From: Brasenia schreberi
Lineage: Eukaryota > Streptophyta > Magnoliopsida > Nymphaeales > Cabombaceae
Reading direction: 5' to 3'
NCBI GenBank assembly: GCA_036023115.1
Contig: JAYKKT010000046.1
Span: 4,285,001 to 4,349,000, forward strand
DNA length: 64,000 nt
Part shown: in pieces, positions 1 through 10,380 of the stretch
How the letters are laid out: every line of letters begins with the position of its first letter
Numbering within the stretch: the first letter of the stretch is position 1
Program-made: the position numbers and the translations under genes
Notes under the pieces: model-generated
The model's input: the letters and a program-made list of their open reading frames with translations, nothing else
Databases searched by the model: none
Told to the model about the DNA's origin: nothing

Positions 1-2490
1 AATGTCAAGTTTTTGACTCCAGATGCGGTACAGTCACGTCGGAGAAATACGCTTATATCCTATCTCAAGTCAAAAACTTGATTTTCTTGTTTTATTTCTT
101 TATTTTTATTATTGTTGTTTCTTATTCTTTTAAACTTAACGTTGTTTTCGATTTTCTTGTTTTATTTCTTTATTTTTATGGTTGTTTTTTCTTCTTCTTT
201 TATTGATTTTTTTCTTAACTTTTTTCTTTTCCTGACATGATAAATAATAACTGTGAAAAAAGTAACAACACCGTGACGAAGAATTTCCATCACATCAACT
301 TTCCACCATTCACCTGAGGTCATCCAATAGAGCTAATATTTTTTCACACAAGAGATATGATAATAAAGCAAGCTAGGCTGTCAACGTTCACACGAGCTAG
401 TACACGAGTGTATATATATAAATAAATCTCAACTATACAAAACATAATTGATTAGTTTATATATTTTAAAAAAATGAAAATATATTTTATTATTTAAATT
501 CAAATATCAACCACTTACTTCTCAAAATAATTGAAATATTTTTAAATATAATATATATAAGTTGGGAGACGTGTTTAAAAAGTATAATGCACGTCCTAAA
601 TTCAAGCTCACCACGTCCAACGTGGGAAGCCAAAGAGCTCTTCCAAATGAGCTAAACTCTAATAAGTGCTTGGGAAGCATCGAGGACAAGCTCTTATAGA
701 TATATACAATATTGTTTTCAAAACTTTCAAATAATGCCTGTGTAAGTATATAATACTGTATGTAATTTGTGGTTCGCGACCCCCGAGTGCGACCTAAGAA
801 GAATCCAAGCAAAAACCATAATTGAGACCGTAACATTGTTTGGATCAGCGTTTTGAGCATCAAAAAATAAAAAGAGTTATTTTCCCCATATTTTTTTATT
901 ATATGCACTCTTTTTTTAGACTAAAATTATCCTTTATCAGTTTCTCTCTCCTCTCACACTTAATTTCAGTAAGAGTCTATCTTGCCATATCTCTTTGCTT
1001 GGGCAACAAATATTTCTAAACAATACATATTCTTATGAATCTCATAAAAAAATAAAATCAAGAACAATAAAAATCAAGAACAAAAGAAGAAGAAAAAGTG
1101 AATCAAGAAACATAAAAAAAACAAGAAAATAAAAAATGATGTGAAGTTCCTAACTTAAAACGCGGTAAAGATACGTCTACCCAAGAAAGGATATGCATCT
1201 CAATTGGATCTCCCCCATGAGAAAGACGTGGGTAAGGTGGGTGCACCTCTTGTTGGGGAGACACAACTGTATTGTGTCTTCCTCGTTGGGAATTTAACCT
1301 CATTTTTTTTTGGATTCTGACTGAAAATGAAACTAATACATCAAATAAGCAACAAAAAATACATAAAATGATTCAAATCAACGAAATGCCCATTGAACCA
1401 CTAAAACCCTTTTTGAATAGTCTCCTCCCTTTTTTCTTTTTCTTCTTTTTCGATTGGATTCAAACCATTATGAGATGATGAATGATTATGTATTGAATCG
1501 AGCTTCCAAGTCGTGGGTGACAGAAAATGGTATGAGATGGTCAATTATAAGAGAAAAAGCTTTAGGAGAGAGAGATTTTAAGATATCAAGAGTATTGACA
1601 AGCGTGGTTCCGATCTTCTGGATAGACCACTATGGCCCGTGCACCGTCGCTTGCGACCAGTCACTGTGAGCGTGATACCAAATGGTACCTTTCTCGTCGC
1701 TGACCATGGATTTCTCGGTTGCTTCAGTCTATGTCTGTTTGCGAGAAAACCTCCACGTTAATCTCCTTATGTGTATCGGCACGCGCGCGCACACACACAC
1801 GCAGATATATATTTTCACAGAGAGAGATCATGTATGTCTTTCTTCTTTTTGGTAGGCAAGCTTGGGCCGGCAGACCCAGAACCTCCGCCCTTAACCAGTG
1901 CACTATACCTTTGGGGCTTGATTATTAACAAAGCTGCGATGAAAATGTCGATTACCAGTGGATAGTGATTCCGTAGGAGGCCTGGTTGCAAGAATTGATG
2001 AAGAGGAAGGTGCCAAGGATTCAATGCAGAAGCATCGAGAGCAATAATTCCTTTGTCTCACCGCCAACTACAATAACGAAAGCCAAAACCAAGCCTGGTC
2101 ACTAGTTTATCGACCTACTCAAACACTATTTCTAGTATAATAGATTGTGCTCGACTCATTTGTAAGATTCTAATCTAATCATGGTTCATCAAATTCAAAA
2201 TATCAAGCGGTTCTTCACAAATGAGGACCATTTTGGCCCTCGTCACAAGAATGCGGAAGGAATGGAGACTATGATCCCCGGCCCTGCTCCACTCTCTCTC
2301 TCTCTCTCTCTCCAAGCAATAACTTGCAATTACCAGAGAGGTTTTGTATTCCCCACTAGTAATCCTCATTTCATGCAATATGTGTGTGCATGTGTATATA
2401 TATACACACATGAATATATATCATATAGTATAAAAACTTACATATATTTACATATATGTATATATATACATGCAAGACAGACAGAGTGAG
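1..2490. other. Intergenic, no gene recognised
   Basis: AT-rich sequence with poly-T/TTC tracts (60-240), short CT and CA/TA microsatellites (around 1780-1820, 2290-2313 and 2390-2470) and no open frame resembling a known protein. The stretch 1855-1930 is faintly tRNA-like in reverse orientation but is too degraded to call. Confidence 0.6.
79..180. repeat. Short direct repeat, about 70-bp spacing
   Basis: A T-rich 32-bp stretch beginning GATTTTCTTGTTTTATTTC occurs at about 80-111 and again at about 149-180. It looks like a local tandem duplication inside low-complexity DNA. Confidence 0.6.
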
Positions 2491-2497
2491 AGAGGTG

Positions 2498-3937
2498 TCA
2501 GGTGAGGGGTGACCAAACTGAAGCTTCTAGCAGAGGCTTGATTTTCCATCCCAATATGAGCTTGTTCCTTGAGTGTTCTATCTTGTAACCCTCACCAAAT
2601 AGGCCTATCAGCAGCTTGGCCTGGCAATGGTTGAATGTGCTAACGGGCTGAGCCTTAAATCCGGATTCCACCAGCCAACCTGGCCAACTCTTCCCAATCC
2701 CTTCATGACTCTTCTCGAAGAGTCTGGCTAATGAGCTCTGTATCATCGGCCCGAGCAGGTCCCTCTCGACGGAGAACCGCGCCCACCACTGTCTTGGTTC
2801 ATTTGCCACCATCGAGTCGTAGATGGCCGAGTAGTGGTGTAGCAGGTCCATAACCTTCTTCACGAATCCATCTCCATATGAGACCTGCTCCTCCACTAGG
2901 GTCACCACCCTGGGTCTTGGGTTCAATGTCTTGGCCCCGGGTAGGAATGACTTGACCGAGCCGGGAGAGTAGCTAGGTGAGTGAGGTAAGTGCAGCATAC
3001 AGTTGACCACGACCGCTTCCCCTTTGATCAGCTTGACCGCACCGGGCCTGAAATGACCATCTGAGTTGAGCCGGCACTTATGAAACAGAAACATTTGACC
3101 GATTGACTCGGCAAAGGAGGCCAATCGACCGCCCGTCTCCCTCACAGATGCACAAGATCTGTAGCTGTCATGAGCCCGAGTGAGTGCAGTGATTCGTAGG
3201 CTCAAGGTCGGGCTGGGCTCGGAGCAAATCAAGGCCTGCATGAGCGGGGCCCACTGCATGCCGTCCATGATATCGTAATCGATGATGTGGACCCCACGTT
3301 CGGAATGGACGGCCTCGATGATCGCTTGGCCGTGAAATGTCCGAATTTTATGCAGGGTGATATCTCTTGCAAGAGCCGGAAAGCCCATATAAATTCAGCT
3401 TGGGGTGCAGGTGGGTCCGGACCCAGGCTCGGGCTACTTGAGCCTTGTAAGACATGCTGAAGGCCTTGCGTGAACTGGGCCGCTAGTCTCTCCATGTTGG
3501 TCCCTTCAGAGGGAGAGACCACCTCCTTGAGCCGAACCAATATCACCTAAGCTAGGTCCTTACATTCCATGTCTTCCTCACCAATCGCCTCTGCAGCAGC
3601 CATCAACAAGTGAACCAACCTCACTCCCTTGTTGTCTTCCTCATTCACCAGATTCCCTTTGTCGACAGAACTCGGCCGTATCCCCGTGCCAACACAGTTG
3701 CTGCATGCTGGTGAACTTTCGTTGGTCGTCACTCGAGACCGTTGGGTCGAGCATGCCATCGAAGTCGAAGGTGAACGCGCCGAAGTCGACTCCGAGAGAC
3801 CAACTGCTACTGATAGAAAAGGGAGATCCTGGACAATCGGGCTCGTTCCAAAAGTCTACCTCCTTTCTCCCCTTGTTTGCAGTTTTCTTTCGGCTGTGGT
3901 GGCATGCAATGAAGTAGAGGTGGTGTTGGTGTGGAAG
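2498..3937 (-). pseudogene. NSP2: Broken GRAS-family gene, NSP2-like
   Basis: This is a relic of an intronless GRAS transcription regulator. The long uninterrupted part (2498 to about 3330) carries the VHIID block (VHIIDYDIMDGMQWAPLMQAL begins near 3286), the LxHYSAIFD-like region, the NHCQAKLLIGLF segment and the C-terminal SAW block ending WKIKPLLEASVWSP. The text matches NSP2 rather than other GRAS clades (VHI-DYDIM-G-QWA, RITALTR, FNCMLHLPH, LVEEQVSYGDGFV). NSP2 works with NSP1 in symbiotic signalling and in expression of strigolactone biosynthesis genes. Breaks: an in-frame TAG at 3547-3549 directly after the conserved CKDLA, before VILVRLKE; a frame change near 3326-3330 after KFGHFTA, where about 4 bp seem lost; and another frame change near 3700-3760, because the acidic N-terminal text (GAFTFDFDGMLDPTVSS) lies in a different frame from KGVRLVHLLMAAAEAI. 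The 5' end abuts a LINE-derived insertion. Identity is confident; loss of function is likely. Confidence 0.85.
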
Positions 3938-3938
3938 A

Positions 3939-4098
3939 AAGACTTTTCCCATACTAGATGGGGTCAGTTACATGGATTCTTTGTTTTTTTAGAATTCAAG
4001 GTAAGTTCATAAAGTTTTATGCTGGCTGTCGAAAGCCTAATGCAACCCTCCTTTATCCGGACTTGGAACCGGCCATGCAAAAGTGATCCCTTACATGG
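3939..4098 (-). mobile_element. RTE LINE deletion derivative (5' UTR fused to 3' end)
   Basis: The left part (AAGACTTTTCCCATACTAGA...) matches the 3' end of the full-length RTE LINE at 15794. The right part (AGTTTTATGCTGGCTGTCG... to the GATCCCTTACATG motif) matches that LINE's 5' end near 18870-18965. The whole coding region between them is missing. The same junction occurs in the copy at 31693-31895. It sits directly at the 5' boundary of the NSP2 relic. Confidence 0.75.
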
Positions 4099-4486
4099 TA
4101 TAGTTAAAATGACAATAAAACTAATAAGACAAAATTAGACCTTCTGCTGTAACAATTTCATCAGTTACTTCTGGGAAAGCCTTCTCAGGTATTGTTGATA
4201 CTGCACCATGTCCTTGATTTGATGAACAAGGCATTGCCTGTGGAATCTGTTGCCAATTGGAGGTCACAGAGGCACTCTTGTTTGTAGATGCTGAAGGAGT
4301 TGGAGCTGACCATGAGAGCCCTTTTGCAACCCTCAGCTACATACAAGTGTAAAAATACTATATGAAGGGGAGGTCTAGTGGAGATTAAAAATTTAGATGG
4401 CTTGTGCCTTTTAATGCTTGAATAATGATGTCATTGTATAGAGATCAATTATTGTCATCTTGGTCCACTATGATTATCAAATCAAA

Positions 4487-4616
4487 GGCCTGCCTGGATT
4501 TAGCTCAATGGTACGGTGCTCTAGATCGTTGCCCTGGAGGGGAGTTCGACTCCTAGAAGGTGCATGTGTGGGTGTGTGAGTTAGGCTTCGGCCTCCTCTT
4601 GTAACAAAAAAAAAAA
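4487..4616 (+). mobile_element. tRNA-derived SINE
   Basis: Box A-like TTAGCTCAATGG lies at about 4499-4511 and box B-like GGAGTTCGACTCC at 4541-4553. These are followed by a shared body (GGTGCATGTGTG...GTTAGGCTTCGGCCTCCTCT) and an A-rich tail ending at 4616. The same body is found in reverse at 9940-10059. It is not a functional tRNA because the cloverleaf is not maintained. Confidence 0.8.
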
Positions 4617-4680
4617 CCTGAGTTAGAAACCCGGGGAGTGCATCTGGCTTTGACCTCTCCATTGCAACCAAAAAACAAAG
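4617..4680 (+). mobile_element. SINE 3' fragment (GTGCATCTGGCTT type)
   Basis: The fragment carries CCCGGGGAGTGCATCTGGCTT and an A-rich end. It resembles the 3' parts at 62840-62880 and 63725-63780. It lies directly downstream of another SINE tail, so the first SINE may have inserted into or beside it. Confidence 0.5.
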
Positions 4681-4699
4681 TATGTTCTTACTTTTACAA

Positions 4700-5806
4700 A
4701 CTTCATATCGATCAATAACTAAACTTTGTTTGTGAAAAATACCATGAATACTCTGTGTGTGTGCATGCGTGTGTGTGTTTGAAGGTGTTGGGGTGGGAGA
4801 GACTTGGAAAGGTGGCTTGACGAATGACGATGGTGGGTGGATCTGTATTAACATGGTATGAGCTTACGTGACACCATCAAAAAGTTAATTTTTAAATCAA
4901 TTTTCTTAAGTATGGATCTATATAGATGTAATTGTCATGTTTAATTTAATTCAACTTTCAATCACTTTTTAGTAAAAAAAACTTGTTTTTTTTAATGGTT
5001 AACTTTTAGAACAATCTGAACCATTGATTTTAGTAAAAAACCTAATTTAATGCTTGTCTTATATAAAGAGATTAGTCTAAGGACAAAGACACCGATAGGC
5101 TTAGATTCAAGAACCATATTCAAAGGACTGTGCCCCCTAATTAATGGAAGAGTTCATTTTCATTGAGACAACAGCAGTTTCTTACAACGTTCAGTGCATT
5201 CAATGTTTACGCAAATCAAACTCATATTTGTTTAAGGCTCTATGCGTCATCCATTGATAGGGATGTTGTTAGTTTAAGAAATGCTCAGCTAAAACTTGAG
5301 ATCGAGCTCGATCGAGCTTCATATCATTATCTTTCACTTAAACGCATAAAATAACAAGCCTTAATGCTTGCTTGCGAGTCGAGCTCAAGTGCATGTCACA
5401 TTTTCTAACACACACTCAAGTTGGCTGGTTAAACAAATAGGTTTACTGTTTTATGTGGCCATGCATGGTTGCCACCAGGTACCAAGTTGATCCAATGGCC
5501 GTACGTGGGTGGGGTTGGCATGGGGAAAGAGCATGCCAAAGAGTACTTGCAAATCTTGTACTACATACACAAAGGAGTCTGGCCTGAGGATTCAAAAGAA
5601 GTGTTCTTGTTTAATCTTTTACGGAACCAGAACCAAGGACCAATGGGTTCCAGTTTGAGGTCTAAACCGTTTGGAAGGCCCAACTTCTAGAAGACTAATT
5701 TCTATTTCACTCTTTTTGTAATAGATCTTTCATCAACACTTTGATAGAAAGAAATAGATAGGACTAGACCCATTATGATGCGTACACGCACACATACACA
5801 TATGTA
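4700..5806. other. Intergenic, nothing recognised
   Basis: AT-rich sequence with a short GT microsatellite (about 4755-4780). There is no coding signal or identifiable transposon domain. Confidence 0.5.
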
Positions 5807-5814
5807 TGTGGACC

Positions 5815-6155
5815 TAGACATGTCCGGTTTCAATAATCACAGAACCTGAAACCGTAACTAAACCAGCCCAGGGCAAGTTCCGGTTAGACCAGAAGCTGGA
5901 ACCATAACCAAACTGGCCCGGGGCAGTTATAGTTACAATTCTAGAATTGTTGGTTCTCAAGTGGTTCTGGTTTGAGTTCAGAACCGTAATTTTATAAAAA
6001 ATTAAAATTATAATTTTTTTAAGAAAAGACTAGAACCGATGGTATGGTTCCGGTTTTATAAAAGTGAATCCGAAACTGAACCGGATGGTTCCTGATTCCA
6101 GATCCAGTTCCAAGTTCATGCAGTTCTTGGCCCTGTTAAGAACCGGCCATGTTTG
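5815..6155. mobile_element. hAT-like MITE with GGTTCCGGTT-rich interior
   Basis: A 341-bp non-coding element. Its imperfect terminal inverted repeats read TAGACATGTCCGGTT at the left and CAAACATGGCCGGTT at the right when reversed. The flanking 8-bp duplication is TGTGGACC (5807-5814) / TGTGTACC (6156-6163), one mismatch. The interior is full of CCGGTTC/GAACCGG-type subterminal motifs, a habit of hAT non-autonomous elements. Similar CCGGTTT-rich stretches occur at 47322-47580 and 48910-48990. Confidence 0.6.
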
Positions 6156-6163
6156 TGTGTACC

Positions 6164-8590
6164 TTTGTAGGGTTCAGGGCCATCAGATCTCTTAGATACG
6201 CAGAAAGAGACCGTTAGAGAAGTAATAAACTAAGTTGACTCTAGAAAGTCAAGTCGAGCAATAGAGCCGATCTTTATTATTGATACCTAACTTATGGTTT
6301 TTGTACTGGTGCTGAAAACTACAAGTGACCAAGATTTTAACATATTAAGCAACGATTTGCATCAATTTGCTTTAGAAAACTCCTCGATGTTTACCTCTGA
6401 GCCACCGGATTCTTAAACACGAAAGTATAAGCATCAACCATCAAAAGCAATCTTCGTCCCTTTCTCTATCCTTTTCCAGTGGCAGACCCATTTTACGGCA
6501 GGGGCTTGTCTCACAGAAATTTGAAAAACTTTTAGGTTTGCAATTGTATATAAAAAAATACAAGTACGCTTCACCCGAAACACAAGTACGTCGCATCCTA
6601 AGAAAAAGAAAACTTGAAGAAGATCAACCACAACCACAATCAGTCTTTAACCATTCTACCAAAGAATTGATGAACTGATGATAAAGGAACGAAAAATGCA
6701 TATAGAAGTGTAAGCTTCAAGCATGTCATAAGCGCTGTCCTAGAAGCATCATTTGCACCGTCTTCTTCACGAGATCGTTATAGGCTTGATACAAATCGCT
6801 TTAGTAGACACGAGAGATACTATGAAAAATGTAAAGTGCCGCAAAATAGGTGCGAAGTGCGGGTCACGAATTTCTCCCTAATGAGGGCCTACGCCATCCT
6901 GCATTATCAACATGTGGTGGCCGAAGGGCGTCGTCGAAGGGCTATTTATCCAAATATCCCGTACGGCCGTAGGTCCCCTCTATCTAAAGCGAGATGGAGA
7001 CCATGCCTCCCTGCATGTCATTCCTGGGAGATGAGATGACTAACCACCTTCCACCGCTCCTATATACATACTCAGACACTCACACACACACACACACACA
7101 CGTATGTGCTATACTTATAAAGAGAGTGTGCGTGTTTGTGTGTGCACATGCCTTTTAGAATTAAAACTTCTGCATTCGCCGACGCCCCCTCGTTGATGGA
7201 ACAAGAAAACAACCTTTTGCATGCTCATGACGAGAGACACTTGTATACATCAAGCATCGGTTAGGACTGATAAATAAAACCAAGTTGCTCATATTATATA
7301 TATATATGCAATCAATGGATGGATTTGAAAGAAGTCTAACAACTCTCTCTATATATAGATAGATAAAACAGATAGATAGATAGATAGATAGATAGAAGGA
7401 CACCTTACTTTGGGTGTTCCCCGCTCTATTATAGTGGAGTCATTCAGCTTAAACCAGAACTATTTATTTGTGATTATATGAACACAAGTCAGCTCATACA
7501 AGAACCAAGCCGGACACAAACAGCTCCTGCTTGGTTCATTCAGCTTGTTTACAGGCCCTACCACCGGTCCACCACCATGGCCGTAGCCTGGTTGAGTGGC
7601 GGAGGCGGTGGGACAAAGGCATCTGTAGCACGTCTAGAGGTTCAAGGTTAAAGTGGGGGGCACAGATGAGATATTCCAGTCGGGAAAGATGTTTCTTCCA
7701 TTTGAATGGCTTATTATGGCAAAATTGATATGTAGGGCCCTGTTTTGGAAACTTGTCAGAAAAAAAACAAATTGCGTTTAACAGATACAAAACATACGTC
7801 CTGTTAATCCAGCAAAGACTATGAGTTGAACTCTTCGCAGGTAGAAGAGTGACCCCGTCTGTCTACCGTGACACATACAAATTGTTTTCCTTTTTTATCA
7901 CTGAAAATTTTGTATTTTATTAATGATTTACAACCAATCAATTATTTTAAATAATTTTTTTGAGATAATTCTATTAAATTAATATATAAATGCAAGTAAA
8001 AAGAAAAGAAAATTATGGCCAAGCTGATGTTGGTAGCAGACCGGTGTATGTAACTGGACGTTTCCACTGGCCACGATTTTTATGAGCCGAATTCTTTATT
8101 TATGTAAAGTCCTTTATCAAAAAATTAAACTATAAGAAAGGATATTCGTCCAGCTTAGGAACACCGTAGAGGTAAAAATATTAGAAATATGATTTAACAA
8201 ACTTGATTAGTTAAATATAATTAAGCAGGCTTTCATGAGACTGCGAAAGACTGCAAGTGATTCATTGCATGTCAAAATTAAATCTAAGAATATCCTAGCC
8301 GGGGCCGAACTGCGAAAGACTTTGTTCATTTACCTGTCTACATGCTTCGTGATTCATTGCATGTCAAAATTAAATCTAAGAACTTAAGCTGTACTTAAAT
8401 GATGAATCACAAGTCAATTTGAGATTCGGTGATAATAATCAACTAGCTAAAATATAAAAGAAAGGAGAAGAAGAAAGAAAAAATGACAAGAAGAAAGCCA
8501 AAGGAACAAGAAAACAAGATACATTTAAAGAAGACGAAGAATACATTCCTTTTCGGTCAATCTGACATAAAGGGATATGTACCACTTAAC
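6164..8590. other. Intergenic with microsatellites
   Basis: No gene is recognised. Contains (AC)n near 7078-7102, an AT tract near 7295, and a GATA/TAGA tetranucleotide run near 7363-7396. Confidence 0.5.
8256..8384. repeat. 34-bp direct repeat
   Basis: The sequence GTGATTCATTGCATGTCAAA and its continuation into TCTAAGAA occur at about 8258-8291 and again at about 8350-8383. A shorter CTGCGAAAGACT precedes each copy. This is a local duplication in non-coding DNA. Confidence 0.7.
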
Positions 8591-8700
8591 CATCTTTTTT
8601 TTTTAATAAAAAGAGGGCATGCACTCTACGCACTCCTATGAGAGTCGAACTCCCACCAACATCAAAGGTGTCAATGCACCCTGCCAGTTGAGCTAACACT
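8591..8700 (-). mobile_element. tRNA-derived SINE (reverse)
   Basis: Read on the - strand, box A-like TTAGCTCAACTGG (8683-8695) and box B-like GGGAGTTCGACTCTC (8640-8654) are followed by GGAGTGCG and an A-rich end at the T-run near 8595. It belongs to the same family as 4487-4616 and 9940-10059. Confidence 0.7.
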
Positions 8701-8914
8701 TTAAATAAGTAAAAAGAACCTAAAAGTTCATGAAACTTTGTAGAACTCTCAGAATTTTTTGGACTGCAATTTTGTGGGTTGAGGCACAAAGTTCTACAGC
8801 ATTCAGAGATTCGTCCTTGCACCATAAGTCATATCACTTGACGTACGATTTGAGATATATCGGGTCCATGAAACCCTACATTTTGGATGAGGAAACACAT
8901 GAGCACACACATAG

Positions 8915-9135
8915 ATATAATATAGAGAGAGAATGTTAGGAGCCCCCTAAATAACATACCTTAAGTCACAATGTGCATTCCCAGATATAATATATATATA
9001 ATATGTGTGTATAAAGAATGTTAGGATCCTCTTAGATAAGATACCTTAGGTCACACATGAGCACGGAACACAGATATTATATATATATAAAATATGTGTG
9101 TGTAAAGAATGTTAGGATCTTTTTAGATAAGATAC
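8915..9135. repeat. Three diverged tandem copies of an ~80-bp unit
   Basis: Each unit has AGATATAATATATAT or a variant, then GAATGTTAGGA, then TAGATAAGATACCTTA or a variant, then GTCACA. Copies lie at about 8910-8980, 8985-9060 and 9072-9135. Non-coding. Confidence 0.7.
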
Positions 9136-9929
9136 TTCAAAATCATCGCCGTTCAACCATTCAATGAAATCGATGAATGATCATGATTAATATAAAACAT
9201 CTTATGACCCACCCTCTCACATGAATCATACTTCTCACCAAAAAATCAGTTTTATGAAACTATAATTCTACCCCATTCATAGTTCCATGTTTGATATCAA
9301 TGTGGGTTTGACACCACAGTACCTAAAAAGGATTCCGACCCACTTGAAACCTTATATCGAACGCATCAGATCCTATGGGTTTTATCAAATACTCCCTTAA
9401 GGCCGTAAGGACTTGTTTGCATAGGGATGGATACTTTGGAAAACCAAAAAAAACTATAATCTAATAAATATTCTTCCTAGAAATAGCAGTTTCTAAACAA
9501 GTGATCGAGCGCTTGCAATAAAAATGAAACCGAATAGCTCTGCGATTAGTAGTTCCAAGTTTTTCCTAGTTTCCGCAAAAGTAGAACCGGACCCTGAAAG
9601 CTCCAGTTCCGCGACACAAATAGGTCCTTCCAAAATCACAAACGATCCCGAAATCGCGGTAATCTGTAAATTCTATCGGAGAATCTCAGAATCTCCCTAA
9701 CCGGTTCAGTACGGTTCGACATTTCGGACCCGAATCCGGTTCTCGTGGGAAGATCATTGGCCACCTGGCAGAGAGCGGCGGTGCCCCCAACGAAACGGCC
9801 AGACATTTTAGAAGGGTATTTTGGTCATTACGGTGGACGACCGAGGCCCCGCTTTCCCGCGGATGACGAAATTCTACGATCAGTCAACGCGGCGGGAGAG
9901 GTAAATCTCGTTCTCGCAAAGTATCCACA
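9136..9929. other. Intergenic, nothing recognised
   Basis: No convincing gene. The open frame beginning at 9745 runs into the SINE at 9940 and has no family resemblance. Some CCGGTTC-type motifs (9590-9740) resemble those of the MITE at 5815. Confidence 0.4.
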
Positions 9930-9939
9930 AAATAACACC

Positions 9940-10059
9940 TTTTTTTCTTCTTGGGTTGAAAGAGGAGGCCGAAACCTAACACACATTACGCATGCACCTC
10001 CTGAAAGTCGAACTCCCACCAACAGCATTAGCGCTAAGACGCGCTAACGCTCTGGGTTC
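9940..10059 (-). mobile_element. tRNA-derived SINE with 10-bp target duplication
   Basis: On the - strand, an A-box-like GTTAGCGCGTCTTAG is followed by box B-like GGGAGTTCGACTTTC, the family body (GTGCATGCGTAATGTGTGTTA...TTTCGGCCTCCTC) and an A-rich tail. AAATAACACC flanks it on both sides (9930-9939 and 10060-10069), a clear retroposition signature. It lies about 320 bp upstream of the MEKK1 start, in its promoter region. Confidence 0.85.
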
Positions 10060-10258
10060 AAATAACACCGTTTTTGTTATCGGCGTTCAAACGAACGGAT
10101 TGGTAGAAATGCCAAGCATCTCTTTGGCAAAAGAGAAAGAACATCAAAAGAATATTACTTTTCCGATAGTTTTGAACTTTCGTCGCAGCAACGAGTTCGT
10201 CTCTCTCCTGACGTCAATTTAGCACCAATCAAATCTGCACGGACGCAACCCCTCTTCA

Positions 10259-10285
10259 CTTCTCTCTCTCTCTCTCTCTCTCTCA
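10259..10285. repeat. (CT)n microsatellite in the MEKK1 leader
   Basis: A run of CT dinucleotides lies about 100 bp before the start codon. Pyrimidine-rich CT tracts are common in plant core promoters and 5' untranslated regions. Confidence 0.8.
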
Positions 10286-10380
10286 TTACAGTCATCGTTG
10301 GTGTTCCTTCGTCTCTGCTCGATGAATGAACGCTCAAGCTTTGTCGGCGATGCTTTCCTCTTTGAGGCGGATACTGTAAG

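Noticed and set aside
522..908. 128-residue - strand frame
   Set aside because: AT-rich, no recognisable family text, no supporting signals around it.
3629..4012. 127-residue + strand frame
   Set aside because: Antisense shadow of the NSP2 relic that runs into the LINE derivative.
4495..4560. tRNA gene
   Set aside because: Box A and B are present but the stems do not pair into a cloverleaf and an A-rich tail follows; it is a SINE. The same applies at 8640-8695, 9990-10050, 30850-30895 and 39865-39916.
7363..7396. CRISPR-like short repeats
   Set aside because: A plain GATA tetranucleotide microsatellite without spacers; CRISPR arrays are not expected in plant nuclear DNA.
9745..10047. 100-residue + strand frame upstream of MEKK1
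   Set aside because: Its second half lies inside the SINE at 9940-10059 and the first half has no family resemblance.
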